A stretch of DNA of 64,000 bases from assembly GCF_000423545.1 (NCBI RefSeq), contig NZ_AUIE01000031.1, positions 30,725 through 94,724 on the forward strand. Reading direction: 5' to 3'. Both the position numbers and the translations under genes were made by a program. Position 1 is the first letter of the stretch; each line of letters starts with the position of its first letter. Below the pieces are notes generated by a model. The model was not told the DNA's origin. It worked only from the letters and a program-made list of their open reading frames with translations, and made no database searches. Below, one piece after another: positions 47,911 to 56,172 of this stretch. The DNA is from Metapseudomonas resinovorans DSM 21078 (lineage in GTDB: Bacteria > Pseudomonadota > Gammaproteobacteria > Pseudomonadales > Pseudomonadaceae).

Positions 47911-47997
47911 CGAGCAGACACATCCTAGGTTGGGCGCGGTTGGCGCGGACGCATGCTGTGATAGGCCCTCGATAACAACAATCACGAGGTGCCCCGC

Positions 47998-48939
47998 ATG
48001 TCCGCATCCAGCTTGCCGCTGTCGCCGCCGCTTGCCGCCGGCTTCGCCCGCCTGGGCTTCGGCTCACTGCCGCTCGACCGCCTGAAGGCGCGCTACGCCA
48101 GCGCCGATAGCGGTTCGCGCTTCATCGAGCTGGATGGCTTCAACGTCCACTACCGTGATGAGGGCAGCCGCGACAAACCGGCCCTGGTCATGATCCACGG
48201 CGTGGTGGCGTCCCTGCACACCTGGGATGGCTGGGTGGAGGCCTTTGCCCCGCACTACCGCATCATCCGCTTCGACGTACCGGGCTTCGGCCTCACCGGG
48301 CCCAAGCGCAATGGTGAGTATTCCGCTGAGCGCATGATCGGCATCCTCGGCTTGCTGCTGGACTACCTGGGGGTGGCCAAGGCGTCCATTGTCGGCAATT
48401 CCCTGGGCGGCTACATCGCCTGGAACTTCGCTCTGACCCAGCCGCAGCGGGTCGAGAAACTCGTGCTGATCGATCCGGCCGGCTACCCGATGCGCAAGGT
48501 GCCCTGGATGATCGCCTCCGCAGCACTGCCCGGCGCCACCCTGGCCATGCCGCTGTGGATGCCGAGGGCGCTGATCGCCCAGGGCATCAAGGAGGTCTAC
48601 GGCGAACCGGGCCGGATCAAACCCGGCGTGGTGGACCGCTACTACGACCTGTCGCGCCGCCCGGGCAATCGTCGGGCGATGATGGACATCTTCCGCGTGC
48701 TGCTGAAGGTCAACGGCACGGAGCTGGAGCACAGCGGCCAGCGAGTCGCGCAAATCAAGGCACCGACCCTGCTGATGTGGGGCGAGAAGGATCGCTGGAT
48801 ATCGCCAAAGCACGTACCGCTCTGGCAGCGCGATCTGCCGGGCATCCAGGTGAAGACCTATCCGGGGGTAGGGCATATCCCGATGGAGGAGATTCCGCAG
48901 CAGAGTGCGGCGGACGCGATGCGGTTCTTGCTGGGCTGA
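47998..48939 (+). CDS. Alpha/beta hydrolase
   Basis: 313 residues with the alpha/beta hydrolase fold: oxyanion hole MIHGVVAS, nucleophile Ser in VGNSLGGYIAW (about residue 139), Asp in LLMWGEKDRW and His in GVGHIPMEE. Possibly an esterase or lipase-like enzyme; substrate unknown. The ATG at 47998 has GAGGTG upstream; a GTG 9 nt before is less likely. Regulated probably by the TetR gene upstream. Confidence 0.87.
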   Translation: MSASSLPLSPPLAAGFARLGFGSLPLDRLKARYASADSGSRFIELDGFNVHYRDEGSRDKPALVMIHGVVASLHTWDGWVEAFAPHYRIIRFDVPGFGLTGPKRNGEYSAERMIGILGLLLDYLGVAKASIVGNSLGGYIAWNFALTQPQRVEKLVLIDPAGYPMRKVPWMIASAALPGATLAMPLWMPRALIAQGIKEVYGEPGRIKPGVVDRYYDLSRRPGNRRAMMDIFRVLLKVNGTELEHSGQRVAQIKAPTLLMWGEKDRWISPKHVPLWQRDLPGIQVKTYPGVGHIPMEEIPQQSAADAMRFLLG

Positions 48940-48970
48940 GATCGGCGCAGGCTCCGATCCGGCATGGACA

Positions 48971-49010
48971 GCCCCTCTCCCTCTGGGAGAGGGCTGGAGT
49001 GAGGGAAGCA
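48971..49010. repeat. Pseudomonas REP-like element
   Basis: CCCTCTCCCTC / GGGAGAGGG hairpin followed by CTGGAGTGAGGG, a widespread pseudomonad REP-like sequence. A degenerate relative overlaps the end of the GGDEF-EAL gene at about 62024-62058. Confidence 0.55.
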
Positions 49011-49033
49011 GCCACCACTCCGAGCACAAAAGA

Positions 49034-49060
49034 AAACGGCCCCCGAGGGGCGAGCCGTTT
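49034..49060. terminator. Hairpin with C4-GA-G4 core (left)
   Basis: AAACGGC / GCCGTTT stem (49034-49040 and 49054-49060) with CCCCGAGGGG inside. Lies right outside the left copy of the repeat that brackets the toxin-antitoxin genes. Could terminate the alpha/beta hydrolase transcript. Confidence 0.55.
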
Positions 49061-49064
49061 GGTG

Positions 49065-49076
49065 AATCTGTTGAAA
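49065..49076. repeat. Left copy of inverted repeat around the toxin-antitoxin module
   Basis: AATCTGTTGAAA, repeated inverted at 49896-49907 (TTTCAACAGATT). Similarity continues for about 20 bp with three differences. A 10-bp hairpin (AGGTGGATAG 49082-49091 / CTATCCACCT 49104-49113) lies just inside. Confidence 0.6.
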
Positions 49077-49227
49077 ATTTTAGGTGGATAGTCTTGGAAG
49101 AGGCTATCCACCTCATCTTTTCAGGAGCTGGTCTAGGGAAGAAATCTTCCCCAGGCCAGCAATTGGTCAAGTTAAGACGTCACGATTAGCAGATCATCTG
49201 GTGGCGAAGAAGCTGGTAGATGTTTGT

Positions 49228-49494
49228 TCAGCGGTATATGTCTCGGCGGTTGCCAAGCTGGACGACCAGGATGCGTAGCGCACCGTCCTGAATGTCGCAA
49301 ATCAAGCGGAAATCCCCAATGCGATAACGCCACAAGCCACCCAGTGGGCCGGTGAGAGCTTTTCCGGTACTTCGAGGGTCAGCCCTGTCGGCGACCCGCT
49401 CATCCAAGAAATCAAGAATACGTTTGGCTGTCTGCTTGTCGAGCTTACGTAACTGAGTTCTGGCTGTGTCGGTGTACTCAATCGTCCAGACCAA
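49228..49494 (-). CDS. RelE/ParE-type toxin
   Basis: 88 residues with the RelE fold pattern: [24 protein letters not shown], then [23 protein letters not shown] and a C-terminal LGNRRDIYR. Toxins of this type cleave mRNA at the ribosome. It overlaps the antitoxin gene by 17 nt and has lower GC than its neighbours. Confidence 0.9.
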   Translation of the reverse strand: MVWTIEYTDTARTQLRKLDKQTAKRILDFLDERVADRADPRSTGKALTGPLGGLWRYRIGDFRLICDIQDGALRILVVQLGNRRDIYR

Positions 49495-49705
49495 GGTCTT
49501 TCCTCACGTCCGCCGCCGAATGGACTGATTCCTGACCTTTGCGTACACGCTCAAGAACGTCGGCTGCGAGGTAGTAGTCCTCCATATCGGTTAGGCCGTG
49601 GTCGATGATTTCCCGGAGGTAATATGCCTTGGTGCGCCCGGTGCTAGCCGCCAAGAATTCGAGCCGCTGTTCGGTTTCAGGGGAAAGTCGAATTGAAGTA
49701 GCCAT
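49478..49705 (-). CDS. RelB-type antitoxin (ribbon-helix-helix)
   Basis: 75 residues, [25 protein letters not shown] is a ribbon-helix-helix start; the C-terminal half ([23 protein letters not shown]) would bind the toxin. First gene of the antitoxin-toxin pair; GAGG is seen before the ATG. The dimer normally represses its own promoter. Confidence 0.9.
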   Translation of the reverse strand: MATSIRLSPETEQRLEFLAASTGRTKAYYLREIIDHGLTDMEDYYLAADVLERVRKGQESVHSAADVRKDLGLDD

Positions 49706-49847
49706 TTCAGGGCCTCATTGCGATGCGTGTATTCACTGTATCACGGGTGGGCAATTCCGGTGCAGAGGCTGCTGGATACCCGGCGGGCGACGCTGAAATG
49801 CGCGCTCAAAGGGCAGCAAGGCCGACCATGCGCCTCAGATTGGACAA

Positions 49848-49890
49848 AGGCCCGGTGAAGTACGAGGACATCCCCTACTTCACTGGGCCT
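49848..49890. repeat. Near-perfect 15-bp inverted repeat inside the right end
   Basis: AGGCCCGGTGAAGTA (49848-49862) and TACTTCACTGGGCCT (49876-49890), one mismatch. A short frame (RLDKGPVKYEDIPYFTGP, then stop) crosses it; I do not recognise it, but it may be the remnant of a gene end. Confidence 0.5.
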
Positions 49891-49895
49891 TAGGA

Positions 49896-49907
49896 TTTCA
49901 ACAGATT
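49896..49907. repeat. Right copy of inverted repeat around the toxin-antitoxin module
   Basis: TTTCAACAGATT, inverted copy of 49065-49076. Next to it, 49914-49930 holds a GGCCCC-GA-GGGGC hairpin like that on the left. Confidence 0.6.
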
Positions 49908-49951
49908 AAACAAGCGGCCCCGAGGGGCTGTTCTCGTCAATCACGAAAACC

Positions 49952-50788
49952 TCAAGCCGCGCTCGCCTGCGGCACATCGAACTCTTCCCGCGTCCTGTAC
50001 AGCAGATCCAGATTGTCGTGCTGCCACGGGTGAAAACCCTTCTTGAAGAAGTCCAGGTAGGTGCGCACCAGTGGCCGGAAGATGCCGTTGCGGCCCCACA
50101 TCCAGCTCAGACCGTCGCGCCAGACACGCCAGTTCCACAAGAGGCCGTCGCGCTTGAGCATGTGGGCCAGGCCGCGAGTGGTGTCGAGCATGAAGAAGAA
50201 GGTGCCCATCACCATCGCCCGGCGCAGCAGGCGGTGGCTGCCGCAGACCTGGTTGTACACGTCGAAGGCCACTGCCTTGTGCTCGGTTTCTTCCAGCGCA
50301 TGCCAGCGCCACAGGCGTGCCATGGTCGGGTGGGCACCGGCCATGTAATCGGGGTTCTTCAACAGACCGTCGGCCATGATCGCGGTGATGTGTTCCAGGG
50401 CGGCCGTAGCGGCCAACTGGCGGCGGGCGGAGAACTTCTTCTGGGTGTAGCGGATGCGCGCCTGGGCACGGCGTTCGATGGTGCCGATGTCATAGCCCAG
50501 CTCGCGCAGGCGGTTGCTGTATTCCAGGTGCTCACGGCTGTGATGGCCTTCCTGGCCGATGAAGCCGCGGATCTGCTCCTTCAGTACCGGGTCGTCGATC
50601 TGGTCGCGGAACTGGCGCACCGAGTCGATGAAGAAACGTTCGCCGTCGGGGAAGAGCACCGACATCGCGTCGAACAGGTGGCTCTTGAAGGCATCGCCGC
50701 TGTGCCAGTGGCGGGGCAGCGGGCTGGGCAAATCGAAATCCATGTGGCGCGGACGGATAACCAATCCTTCGGGTGTGGTGCTGGCCAT
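49952..50788 (-). CDS. PF10118-type metal-dependent hydrolase
   Basis: 278 residues. Ferritin-like/diiron-like residues are visible: EGHHSREHLEYSNRLRELG (about residues 79-97) and HALEETEHKAVAFDVY (about 163-178), the pattern of the metal-dependent hydrolase family PF10118. Substrate unknown. The ATG at 50788 has AAGGAG in front. It is divergent from an AraC-family gene, which probably controls it. Confidence 0.87.
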   Translation of the reverse strand: MASTTPEGLVIRPRHMDFDLPSPLPRHWHSGDAFKSHLFDAMSVLFPDGERFFIDSVRQFRDQIDDPVLKEQIRGFIGQEGHHSREHLEYSNRLRELGYDIGTIERRAQARIRYTQKKFSARRQLAATAALEHITAIMADGLLKNPDYMAGAHPTMARLWRWHALEETEHKAVAFDVYNQVCGSHRLLRRAMVMGTFFFMLDTTRGLAHMLKRDGLLWNWRVWRDGLSWMWGRNGIFRPLVRTYLDFFKKGFHPWQHDNLDLLYRTREEFDVPQASAA

Positions 50789-50910
50789 GGGGGCTCCTTG
50801 AGTCTGTTTGGACCATGGTCCCACTATCGGCTTGCCGGGTTTTGTCGGACAAGGTTATCTTCTGCCAACCTTCGGGTCATATCCGGCCACAACCAGAACA
50901 CGATGCCAAT

Positions 50911-51930
50911 ATGAAGCAACCGCTGACTTTCTCCGCCGAATTGGTCCCCGTCGCCTATGCCGAAGCCTTGCTCGGCCTGGCCGAGGAATTGGGTGTGGCC
51001 CGCGAGGCTTTGTTCGCCAGCGCCAGGGTGCGGCCGGAGCTGCTCGGCAACCCGAATGGCCGGTTGTCCTTCCTCGATTTCAACCAGCTTGCCGGCGCGG
51101 CCTTGCACCTGTGTCGCGAACCGGCCCTGGGGCTGATTCTGGGCCAGCGGTTGAACGTCTCCACTCACGGGATTCTCGGTTATGCGGTGCTCTCCAGCGC
51201 GAACCTGGGCCGTGCTCTGCAGTTTGCGCTGAAGTACTACCGGGTATTGGGGCTCGCCTACGAGCTGGAACTGGTGGAGCAGGGCGACTGCCTGCAACTG
51301 CGTGCCATCGAATCCTTCCCGATGGGACCCTTGGGGCGATTCGCCGGTGAGGGACTGCTAGCCAGTGTCTTCAGCATCGCGCGCTTTCTGGTGGGTGAGG
51401 AACTGCGTGGCCAGCAGGTGGGCTTCGCCCATTCGGCACCGGCTTACGCGGCGCGCTACGCGGAGGTGTTCGGCGTCTCGGCGCATTTCGAGCAACCCTG
51501 CCACTGGCTGAGCCTGCCCAAGAGTTACCTGGAACGATCCATGGCCCTGGCCAATCCGGCCACGGTGCAGATGTGCCAGCAGCAATGCGAAGCCCTGCTG
51601 GCCACCCTGGACGTGCAGGACGCGCTGCTGACTCGCGTGCGCCGCCTGCTGATGGCGCGCCCCGGTGATTTCCCCGACCTCGACGGCGCCGCCCGCGCCC
51701 TGCACACCAGTGGGCGCAGCCTGCGCCGTCACCTTTCGGCAATGGGCACGAGTTATCAACAGGTGTTGGACGAGGTGCGCAAGAGCCTGGCCTTGCAGTA
51801 CCTGGGCACCACCCATCTGCCGTTGTTCGAAATCGCCAACCTGTTGGGCTTCAGTGACCCCTCCAACTTCCGCCGTGCCTTCCGCAAGTGGACGGGCAAG
51901 CTGCCGAGTGACTATCGCGCAGGGCCATGA
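50911..51930 (+). CDS. AraC-family regulator (OruR/ArgR-like type)
   Basis: 339 residues: an N-terminal ligand domain of the arabinose-binding-like type (AYAEALLGLAEELGVAREALFASARV and LGLILGQRLNVSTHGILGYAVLSSANL) and a C-terminal AraC helix-turn-helix (RALHTSGRSLRRHLSAMGTSYQQVLDEVRK then LLGFSDPSNFRRAFRKWTGKLPSDYR). Divergent from the PF10118 gene. The ATG at 50911 is chosen because the frame before it overlaps the divergent gene. Confidence 0.87.
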   Translation: MKQPLTFSAELVPVAYAEALLGLAEELGVAREALFASARVRPELLGNPNGRLSFLDFNQLAGAALHLCREPALGLILGQRLNVSTHGILGYAVLSSANLGRALQFALKYYRVLGLAYELELVEQGDCLQLRAIESFPMGPLGRFAGEGLLASVFSIARFLVGEELRGQQVGFAHSAPAYAARYAEVFGVSAHFEQPCHWLSLPKSYLERSMALANPATVQMCQQQCEALLATLDVQDALLTRVRRLLMARPGDFPDLDGAARALHTSGRSLRRHLSAMGTSYQQVLDEVRKSLALQYLGTTHLPLFEIANLLGFSDPSNFRRAFRKWTGKLPSDYRAGP

Positions 51931-51992
51931 GACCCGGTTGCCTGGCCGGTCTGTCTCCATGGAGGATGGCGGCGCCATGGCGCGCACCGGGT

Positions 51993-53333
51993 TCAGATGA
52001 TCGGGTGGAACATCAGCCACACATAGAGGCCGGAAACCAGGAACTGCGCCAGCGTGATAGGCACGCCGTAGCGGCTGAAGCGGGCAAAGCTCACGCGCTC
52101 CCCCTCGCTGGCACAGATGCCCACCGCCACTATGTTGGCCGAGGCACCGATCAGCGTCGCGTTGCCGCCCAGTGTGGCGCCGAACATCATCGCGATGAAT
52201 ACCGGGATAGTCGAACCAGGCCAGTCGCTGAACGTAGCAGCCAGGGCGATCTCCGGCACGATTCCCGCGGCCACCAGATAGCCTTTGGTCATGATCAGCG
52301 AGGCGGCAACCACGGGGATGTTGGCCAGCAGGCTGGACAGCAAGCCGATCCCGACCATGAGGCTCAGGGCGACCACCAGGAGGTTCGTACCGAACCACTC
52401 TTCCAGCTTGATTGAGAGCCCCTGCAGCAGCCCCGTTGCGGTGAATGCCTCCACCAGGCAGAAGATTGCGCCAAGGAACAGCAGGGTCTTCCAGTCGATG
52501 GCGCGCAGAAGTTCGTCCACCGGCTCCACGTGCGAGGAAAAGATCACCAGCAGGGCCAGGCTCGCGGCGATGATGGCTACTGCCGGCGGTACGATGGGGC
52601 GGGGCAGCAGTTCGCCGAACAGGAACAGCGCGATCATCAACGCCAACACGGCCAGGGTCATGACCACGAACCACGGTTTATCGATGGGCGGCAACGGCTC
52701 GGGTTCCGGCAGGTCTACCTGTGCGCGCCAGATCTGCGGCATCAGCCAGGGCAGCAGCGGGATGATCACCAGGACGGCGAGCAGACCAGCCAGGCTGACC
52801 TTCTGCAGATATTGGACGAAGCTCATGCCGATCGAGCTGCCCACCAGGAAGGTCGCCGGGTCGCCGACCAGGGTTAACATGCCGGCCGAGTTGCTGACGA
52901 TAGCCGTGAGCACCAGCGGCGCGACGATGTCCACCTTCAAGGCCCGAGCCACGCGCACGATCACGGGGGCGAGCAGGATCACCGTCGTGGCGTTGGGCAG
53001 CAGCGCGCAGACTGGCGCCACCATGAGGATCAGCAGCAGCAGGAAGCGCTTGCCGCTGCCGCCGGTCGCGCGCAGGAACATCACGCCGAGACGTTCAAAT
53101 AGCCCGGTGCGGGCCAGTACGCGTGCGACCACCATGCCGCCGAACAACAGCGACAAGGGCCCGCCGGCCGTGCGCATCGCGGCGATCAGACTGCTGCTGC
53201 CGAGAATGCCAAGGGCCAGCAGCATGCCGACGCCGAGCAGCGCGGCGACCGCCATGTCGATCAGGTCGAAGGCAATCGCCAGGACCACCAGGGCGAAAAT
53301 GCTCAGTGTCAGGTAGATCTGCAGGTCGCTCAT
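51993..53333 (-). CDS. SLC13/ArsB-like (citrate or anion) transporter
   Basis: 446 residues, about 11 helices, with motifs of the ion transporter superfamily (ALLPNATTVILLAPVIVRV, GMLTLVGDPATFLVGSS, GATLGGNATLIGASANIVAV). Substrates of the family are dicarboxylates, citrate, arsenite or Na+; not resolvable here. ATG at 53333. 14 nt after the solute-binding protein gene. Confidence 0.87.
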   Translation of the reverse strand: MSDLQIYLTLSIFALVVLAIAFDLIDMAVAALLGVGMLLALGILGSSSLIAAMRTAGGPLSLLFGGMVVARVLARTGLFERLGVMFLRATGGSGKRFLLLLILMVAPVCALLPNATTVILLAPVIVRVARALKVDIVAPLVLTAIVSNSAGMLTLVGDPATFLVGSSIGMSFVQYLQKVSLAGLLAVLVIIPLLPWLMPQIWRAQVDLPEPEPLPPIDKPWFVVMTLAVLALMIALFLFGELLPRPIVPPAVAIIAASLALLVIFSSHVEPVDELLRAIDWKTLLFLGAIFCLVEAFTATGLLQGLSIKLEEWFGTNLLVVALSLMVGIGLLSSLLANIPVVAASLIMTKGYLVAAGIVPEIALAATFSDWPGSTIPVFIAMMFGATLGGNATLIGASANIVAVGICASEGERVSFARFSRYGVPITLAQFLVSGLYVWLMFHPII

Positions 53334-53347
53334 TCGGCTTTCCCGGC

Positions 53348-54370
53348 TCAGTCTATTGGCGGCGCATACAAGAGCCCGCCGTCGCGCCAGAGGCGGTTCG
53401 GGCCGCGTTCGATCGCCAGCTGGCTTCGACTGCCGAGGTGTCGCTCGTAAAGCTCTGCGTAATTGCCGACTGCGCGCACGGCACGCATCGCCCAGTCCGG
53501 CTGCACGTCCAGCGCTTTCGCCAGACGCAGGTCCTCGCCACGCAGCAGACGTCCATGCGGTCCCCGCATTTTGCGGACGCGGGCTTCGACATTGGCCTGC
53601 GTCAAGTCGTACGCCTCGGCGAGAACCAGGGCGTGGAGTACCCAGCGCACCACCGAGGCCCACTGCTCATCGCCCTGGGCAACTACCGGACCAATCGGCT
53701 CCCTGGAGATGCGCTCGGGCAGAATCACGAAATCGTCCGGCTTGCCGGGAGCCAGCAGACGCACGGCGGCTAATTGGGCGGAATCCGAAGTGAGGGCGCG
53801 GCACTTGCCGGCGAACAGGGCCTGCGCCGCGCCGCTCGCGGAGTCGATTTCCTGTAAGCGCAGCTTCAGGTCCTGGTCGCGTATCAAGTCGGCCAGGTTC
53901 TGCTGGTGGGTCGTGTCCTTCTCGACGCACACTTCCCCTTCGCGTAGCTCGGCCAGGTGCTCGATGCCCGAAGCCCTGGGGACCATGAACGCCTGGCCGT
54001 CATAGAAAAGCACGGCGGGAAATGTCACCTGCAGCAGCGCCTCACGGGTCAGTGTCCAGGTCGTGTTCCGTGCCAGCAGGTCGATGCGCCTTGCCTGCAG
54101 GGCCGGGAAGCGGGTAGAGGCCTTGAGCGGCACGAATTCGACCTGTTCTCCATTGCCCAGTACTGCCGCTGCCACTGCCCGACAGAAGTCGGCCTCCAGT
54201 CCGACCCAGCGGCCCGTGGCGTCACGCGCGGAAAATCCGGCGATGCCTTCACTGACACCGCAGCGCAACTGACCACGATTGTGGATGCTCGCGAGGGTTT
54301 CGCCGGCCAGGGGCGCCAGACCCTGAACCGCCAGGAGTACCAGCGCTGCAAGCAACCGTGTCAGGCGCAT
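53348..54370 (-). CDS. Family-3 extracellular solute-binding protein
   Basis: 340 residues with a signal peptide (LLAALVLLAVQGLAPLAGET) and the family-3 amino-acid-binding fold (GQLRCGVSEGIAGFSARDATGRWVGLEADFCRAVAAAVLG; similar to AapJ-type general amino acid binding proteins). No ABC permease or ATPase is adjacent; the next gene is an SLC13-like carrier. It may deliver a ligand to a carrier or act as a sensor. Confidence 0.87.
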   Translation of the reverse strand: MRLTRLLAALVLLAVQGLAPLAGETLASIHNRGQLRCGVSEGIAGFSARDATGRWVGLEADFCRAVAAAVLGNGEQVEFVPLKASTRFPALQARRIDLLARNTTWTLTREALLQVTFPAVLFYDGQAFMVPRASGIEHLAELREGEVCVEKDTTHQQNLADLIRDQDLKLRLQEIDSASGAAQALFAGKCRALTSDSAQLAAVRLLAPGKPDDFVILPERISREPIGPVVAQGDEQWASVVRWVLHALVLAEAYDLTQANVEARVRKMRGPHGRLLRGEDLRLAKALDVQPDWAMRAVRAVGNYAELYERHLGSRSQLAIERGPNRLWRDGGLLYAPPID

Positions 54371-54549
54371 CAGGCTGAACTCCCAGGTTCGAGTGGCGAT
54401 ACTTTCACTCTAGTTGAGGCACCGGGCTGTCAGGCCGTCCAGTGGCCGCCGCAGATTGACGGCCAAGGCGGGGGAGCACGCGGTCAGGAAGGTCGCCATT
54501 TCCGATTTCGGTGTGACAGAATTCCGTTCTTTATCGAACAGGGGCGCCC

Positions 54550-55194
54550 ATGGAAGCCGCAAAACCTGCACTAATACGCGAAACCTTCCCGGTCGGCCCG
54601 TTGCAGTGCAACTGCACGCTGATCGGCGACCCGGTCAGCAAGAAGGCCATAGTCGTGGACCCGGGCGGCAACCCTGAGTTGATCCTGGCTCGCCTGGAAG
54701 CCCATGGCCTGAAGCTGGTCAGCATCATCCACACCCATGCTCATCTCGATCACTTTCTCGCCTCCGGAGAGTTGAAGAAGGCGACCGGTGCCACCCTGCA
54801 TCTGCACAAGGAAGACCAGTTCCTCTGGGACAACCTGGAAATGCAGTGCCGCATGTTCGGTGTGCCCTACAAGCCGGTGCCGGCGCCCGACCAGTGGCTG
54901 GCCGATGACGAGGAACTGGCCTGCGGTTGCGGTGTGGCGCTGCACACCCCGGGGCATACACCCGGCTCCATGAGTTTCTGGTTCCCCGAGGCCAAGCTGC
55001 TGATCGCCGGGGATACCCTGTTCCGCCGTGGCATCGGCCGGACTGACCTCTGGGGCGGCGACTACAACACCATCGAGCGGTCCATCAAGCAGCGCCTCTA
55101 CAGCCTGGACGAGGAGGCCACCGTGGTCACCGGCCACGGCCCCGACACCCGTCTCGGTGACGAGATGCGGGAAAATCCGTTCGTACGAGCTTGA
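54550..55194 (+). CDS. MBL-fold metallo-hydrolase (glyoxalase II-like)
   Basis: 214 residues. Metal-binding motif THAHLDH (residues 62-68), then LHTPGHTPGSMSFWF, AGDTLF and TGHGPDT supply the remaining ligands. Resembles glyoxalase II-type thioester hydrolases such as YcbL. The ATG at 54550 overlaps no neighbour. Confidence 0.9.
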   Translation: MEAAKPALIRETFPVGPLQCNCTLIGDPVSKKAIVVDPGGNPELILARLEAHGLKLVSIIHTHAHLDHFLASGELKKATGATLHLHKEDQFLWDNLEMQCRMFGVPYKPVPAPDQWLADDEELACGCGVALHTPGHTPGSMSFWFPEAKLLIAGDTLFRRGIGRTDLWGGDYNTIERSIKQRLYSLDEEATVVTGHGPDTRLGDEMRENPFVRA

Positions 55195-55274
55195 GCCACG
55201 GAATTTCTATAAACCTCGATGCTCTAATGGCCCGCAGCCATATCGGCTTTGAGAATTCTCAGGAGTAAAAGTCC

Positions 55275-55979
55275 ATGTTCACCCCGTGTCGTCTGATCAT
55301 CGCCGCTACCGCTTTCGCCATGCTGGCGGGTTGTGCTCAGAATCCTTACAACCAACAGGGTGAGGTCCAGGCTCCCGCCGAGGGCGGCATGAGCAAGACT
55401 GCCAAGTACGGTGCCCTGGGTGCCCTGGCCGGTGCCGTAGCGGGTGCTGCGATCAACCATGACAACCGTGGCAAGGGTGCGCTGATCGGCGCTGCCGTGG
55501 CTGGCGCCGCCAGCGCAGGCTACGGCTATTACGTCGACAAGCAGGAAGCGGAGCTGCGTCGGAGCATGGAAGGCACCGGCGTGCAGGTACAGCGCCAGGG
55601 CGACAACATCAACCTGATCATGCCCGGCAACATCACCTTCGCCACCAACTCGGCGGACATCGCCAGCAACTTCTATTCCCCGCTGAATAACCTGGCGACT
55701 TCGTTCAAGCAGTACGACCAGAACAACATCGAGGTGGTTGGCCACACCGACAGCACCGGCAGCCACCAATACAACATGAACCTGTCGCAACTGCGCGCCC
55801 AGAGCGTGGCCAATTACCTGACGGCTCAGGGCGTCAATGGCACCCGCGTGACTTCCCGTGGCATGGGCCCGGACCTGCCGGTCGCCAGCAACGCCAACGA
55901 GGCGGGCCGTTCGCAGAACCGCCGCGTGGAGATCAAGCTGACCCCCATCCCCGGCGCCCAGGCTCCGCAGCAATACTGA
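55275..55979 (+). CDS. OmpA-family lipoprotein with glycine-zipper domain (YiaD-like)
   Basis: 234 residues. Lipobox LAGC (Cys20), then a glycine-zipper segment (GALGALAGAVAGAAINHDNRGKGALIGAAVAG) and a C-terminal OmpA domain (about residues 115-222: ITFATNSADI, VVGHTDSTGS, RVTSRGMGPDLPVASN, NRRVEIKL) that binds peptidoglycan. It tethers the outer membrane to the wall. GGAG is found in front. A terminator follows. Confidence 0.93.
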   Translation: MFTPCRLIIAATAFAMLAGCAQNPYNQQGEVQAPAEGGMSKTAKYGALGALAGAVAGAAINHDNRGKGALIGAAVAGAASAGYGYYVDKQEAELRRSMEGTGVQVQRQGDNINLIMPGNITFATNSADIASNFYSPLNNLATSFKQYDQNNIEVVGHTDSTGSHQYNMNLSQLRAQSVANYLTAQGVNGTRVTSRGMGPDLPVASNANEAGRSQNRRVEIKLTPIPGAQAPQQY

Positions 55980-55994
55980 TACCGCTCCACCGCC

Positions 55995-56020
55995 ACGAGG
56001 CCCGCTGTTGCGGGCCTCGT
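55995..56020 (+). terminator. Terminator after the OmpA-like lipoprotein gene
   Basis: Stem ACGAGGCCCG / CGGGCCTCGT (55995-56004 and 56011-56020). Confidence 0.8.
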
Positions 56021-56172
56021 CGTTTCTGCCGCTCGTCGTGCAATTACTGGCTCAACGCCCGCTCCCACTTTCCTGTCTAGACTGCGATGCAGGGTTCCAC
56101 TGGGCCCCGCCTGAATCGTTCGCCCGCGTACCCAGAGACGCGGCGACGGCCATGGAATGGACAGGAGACTGC

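Noticed and set aside
48064..49170. 368-codon open frame on the minus strand
   Set aside because: Opposite the alpha/beta hydrolase and running into repeats; no recognisable domain.
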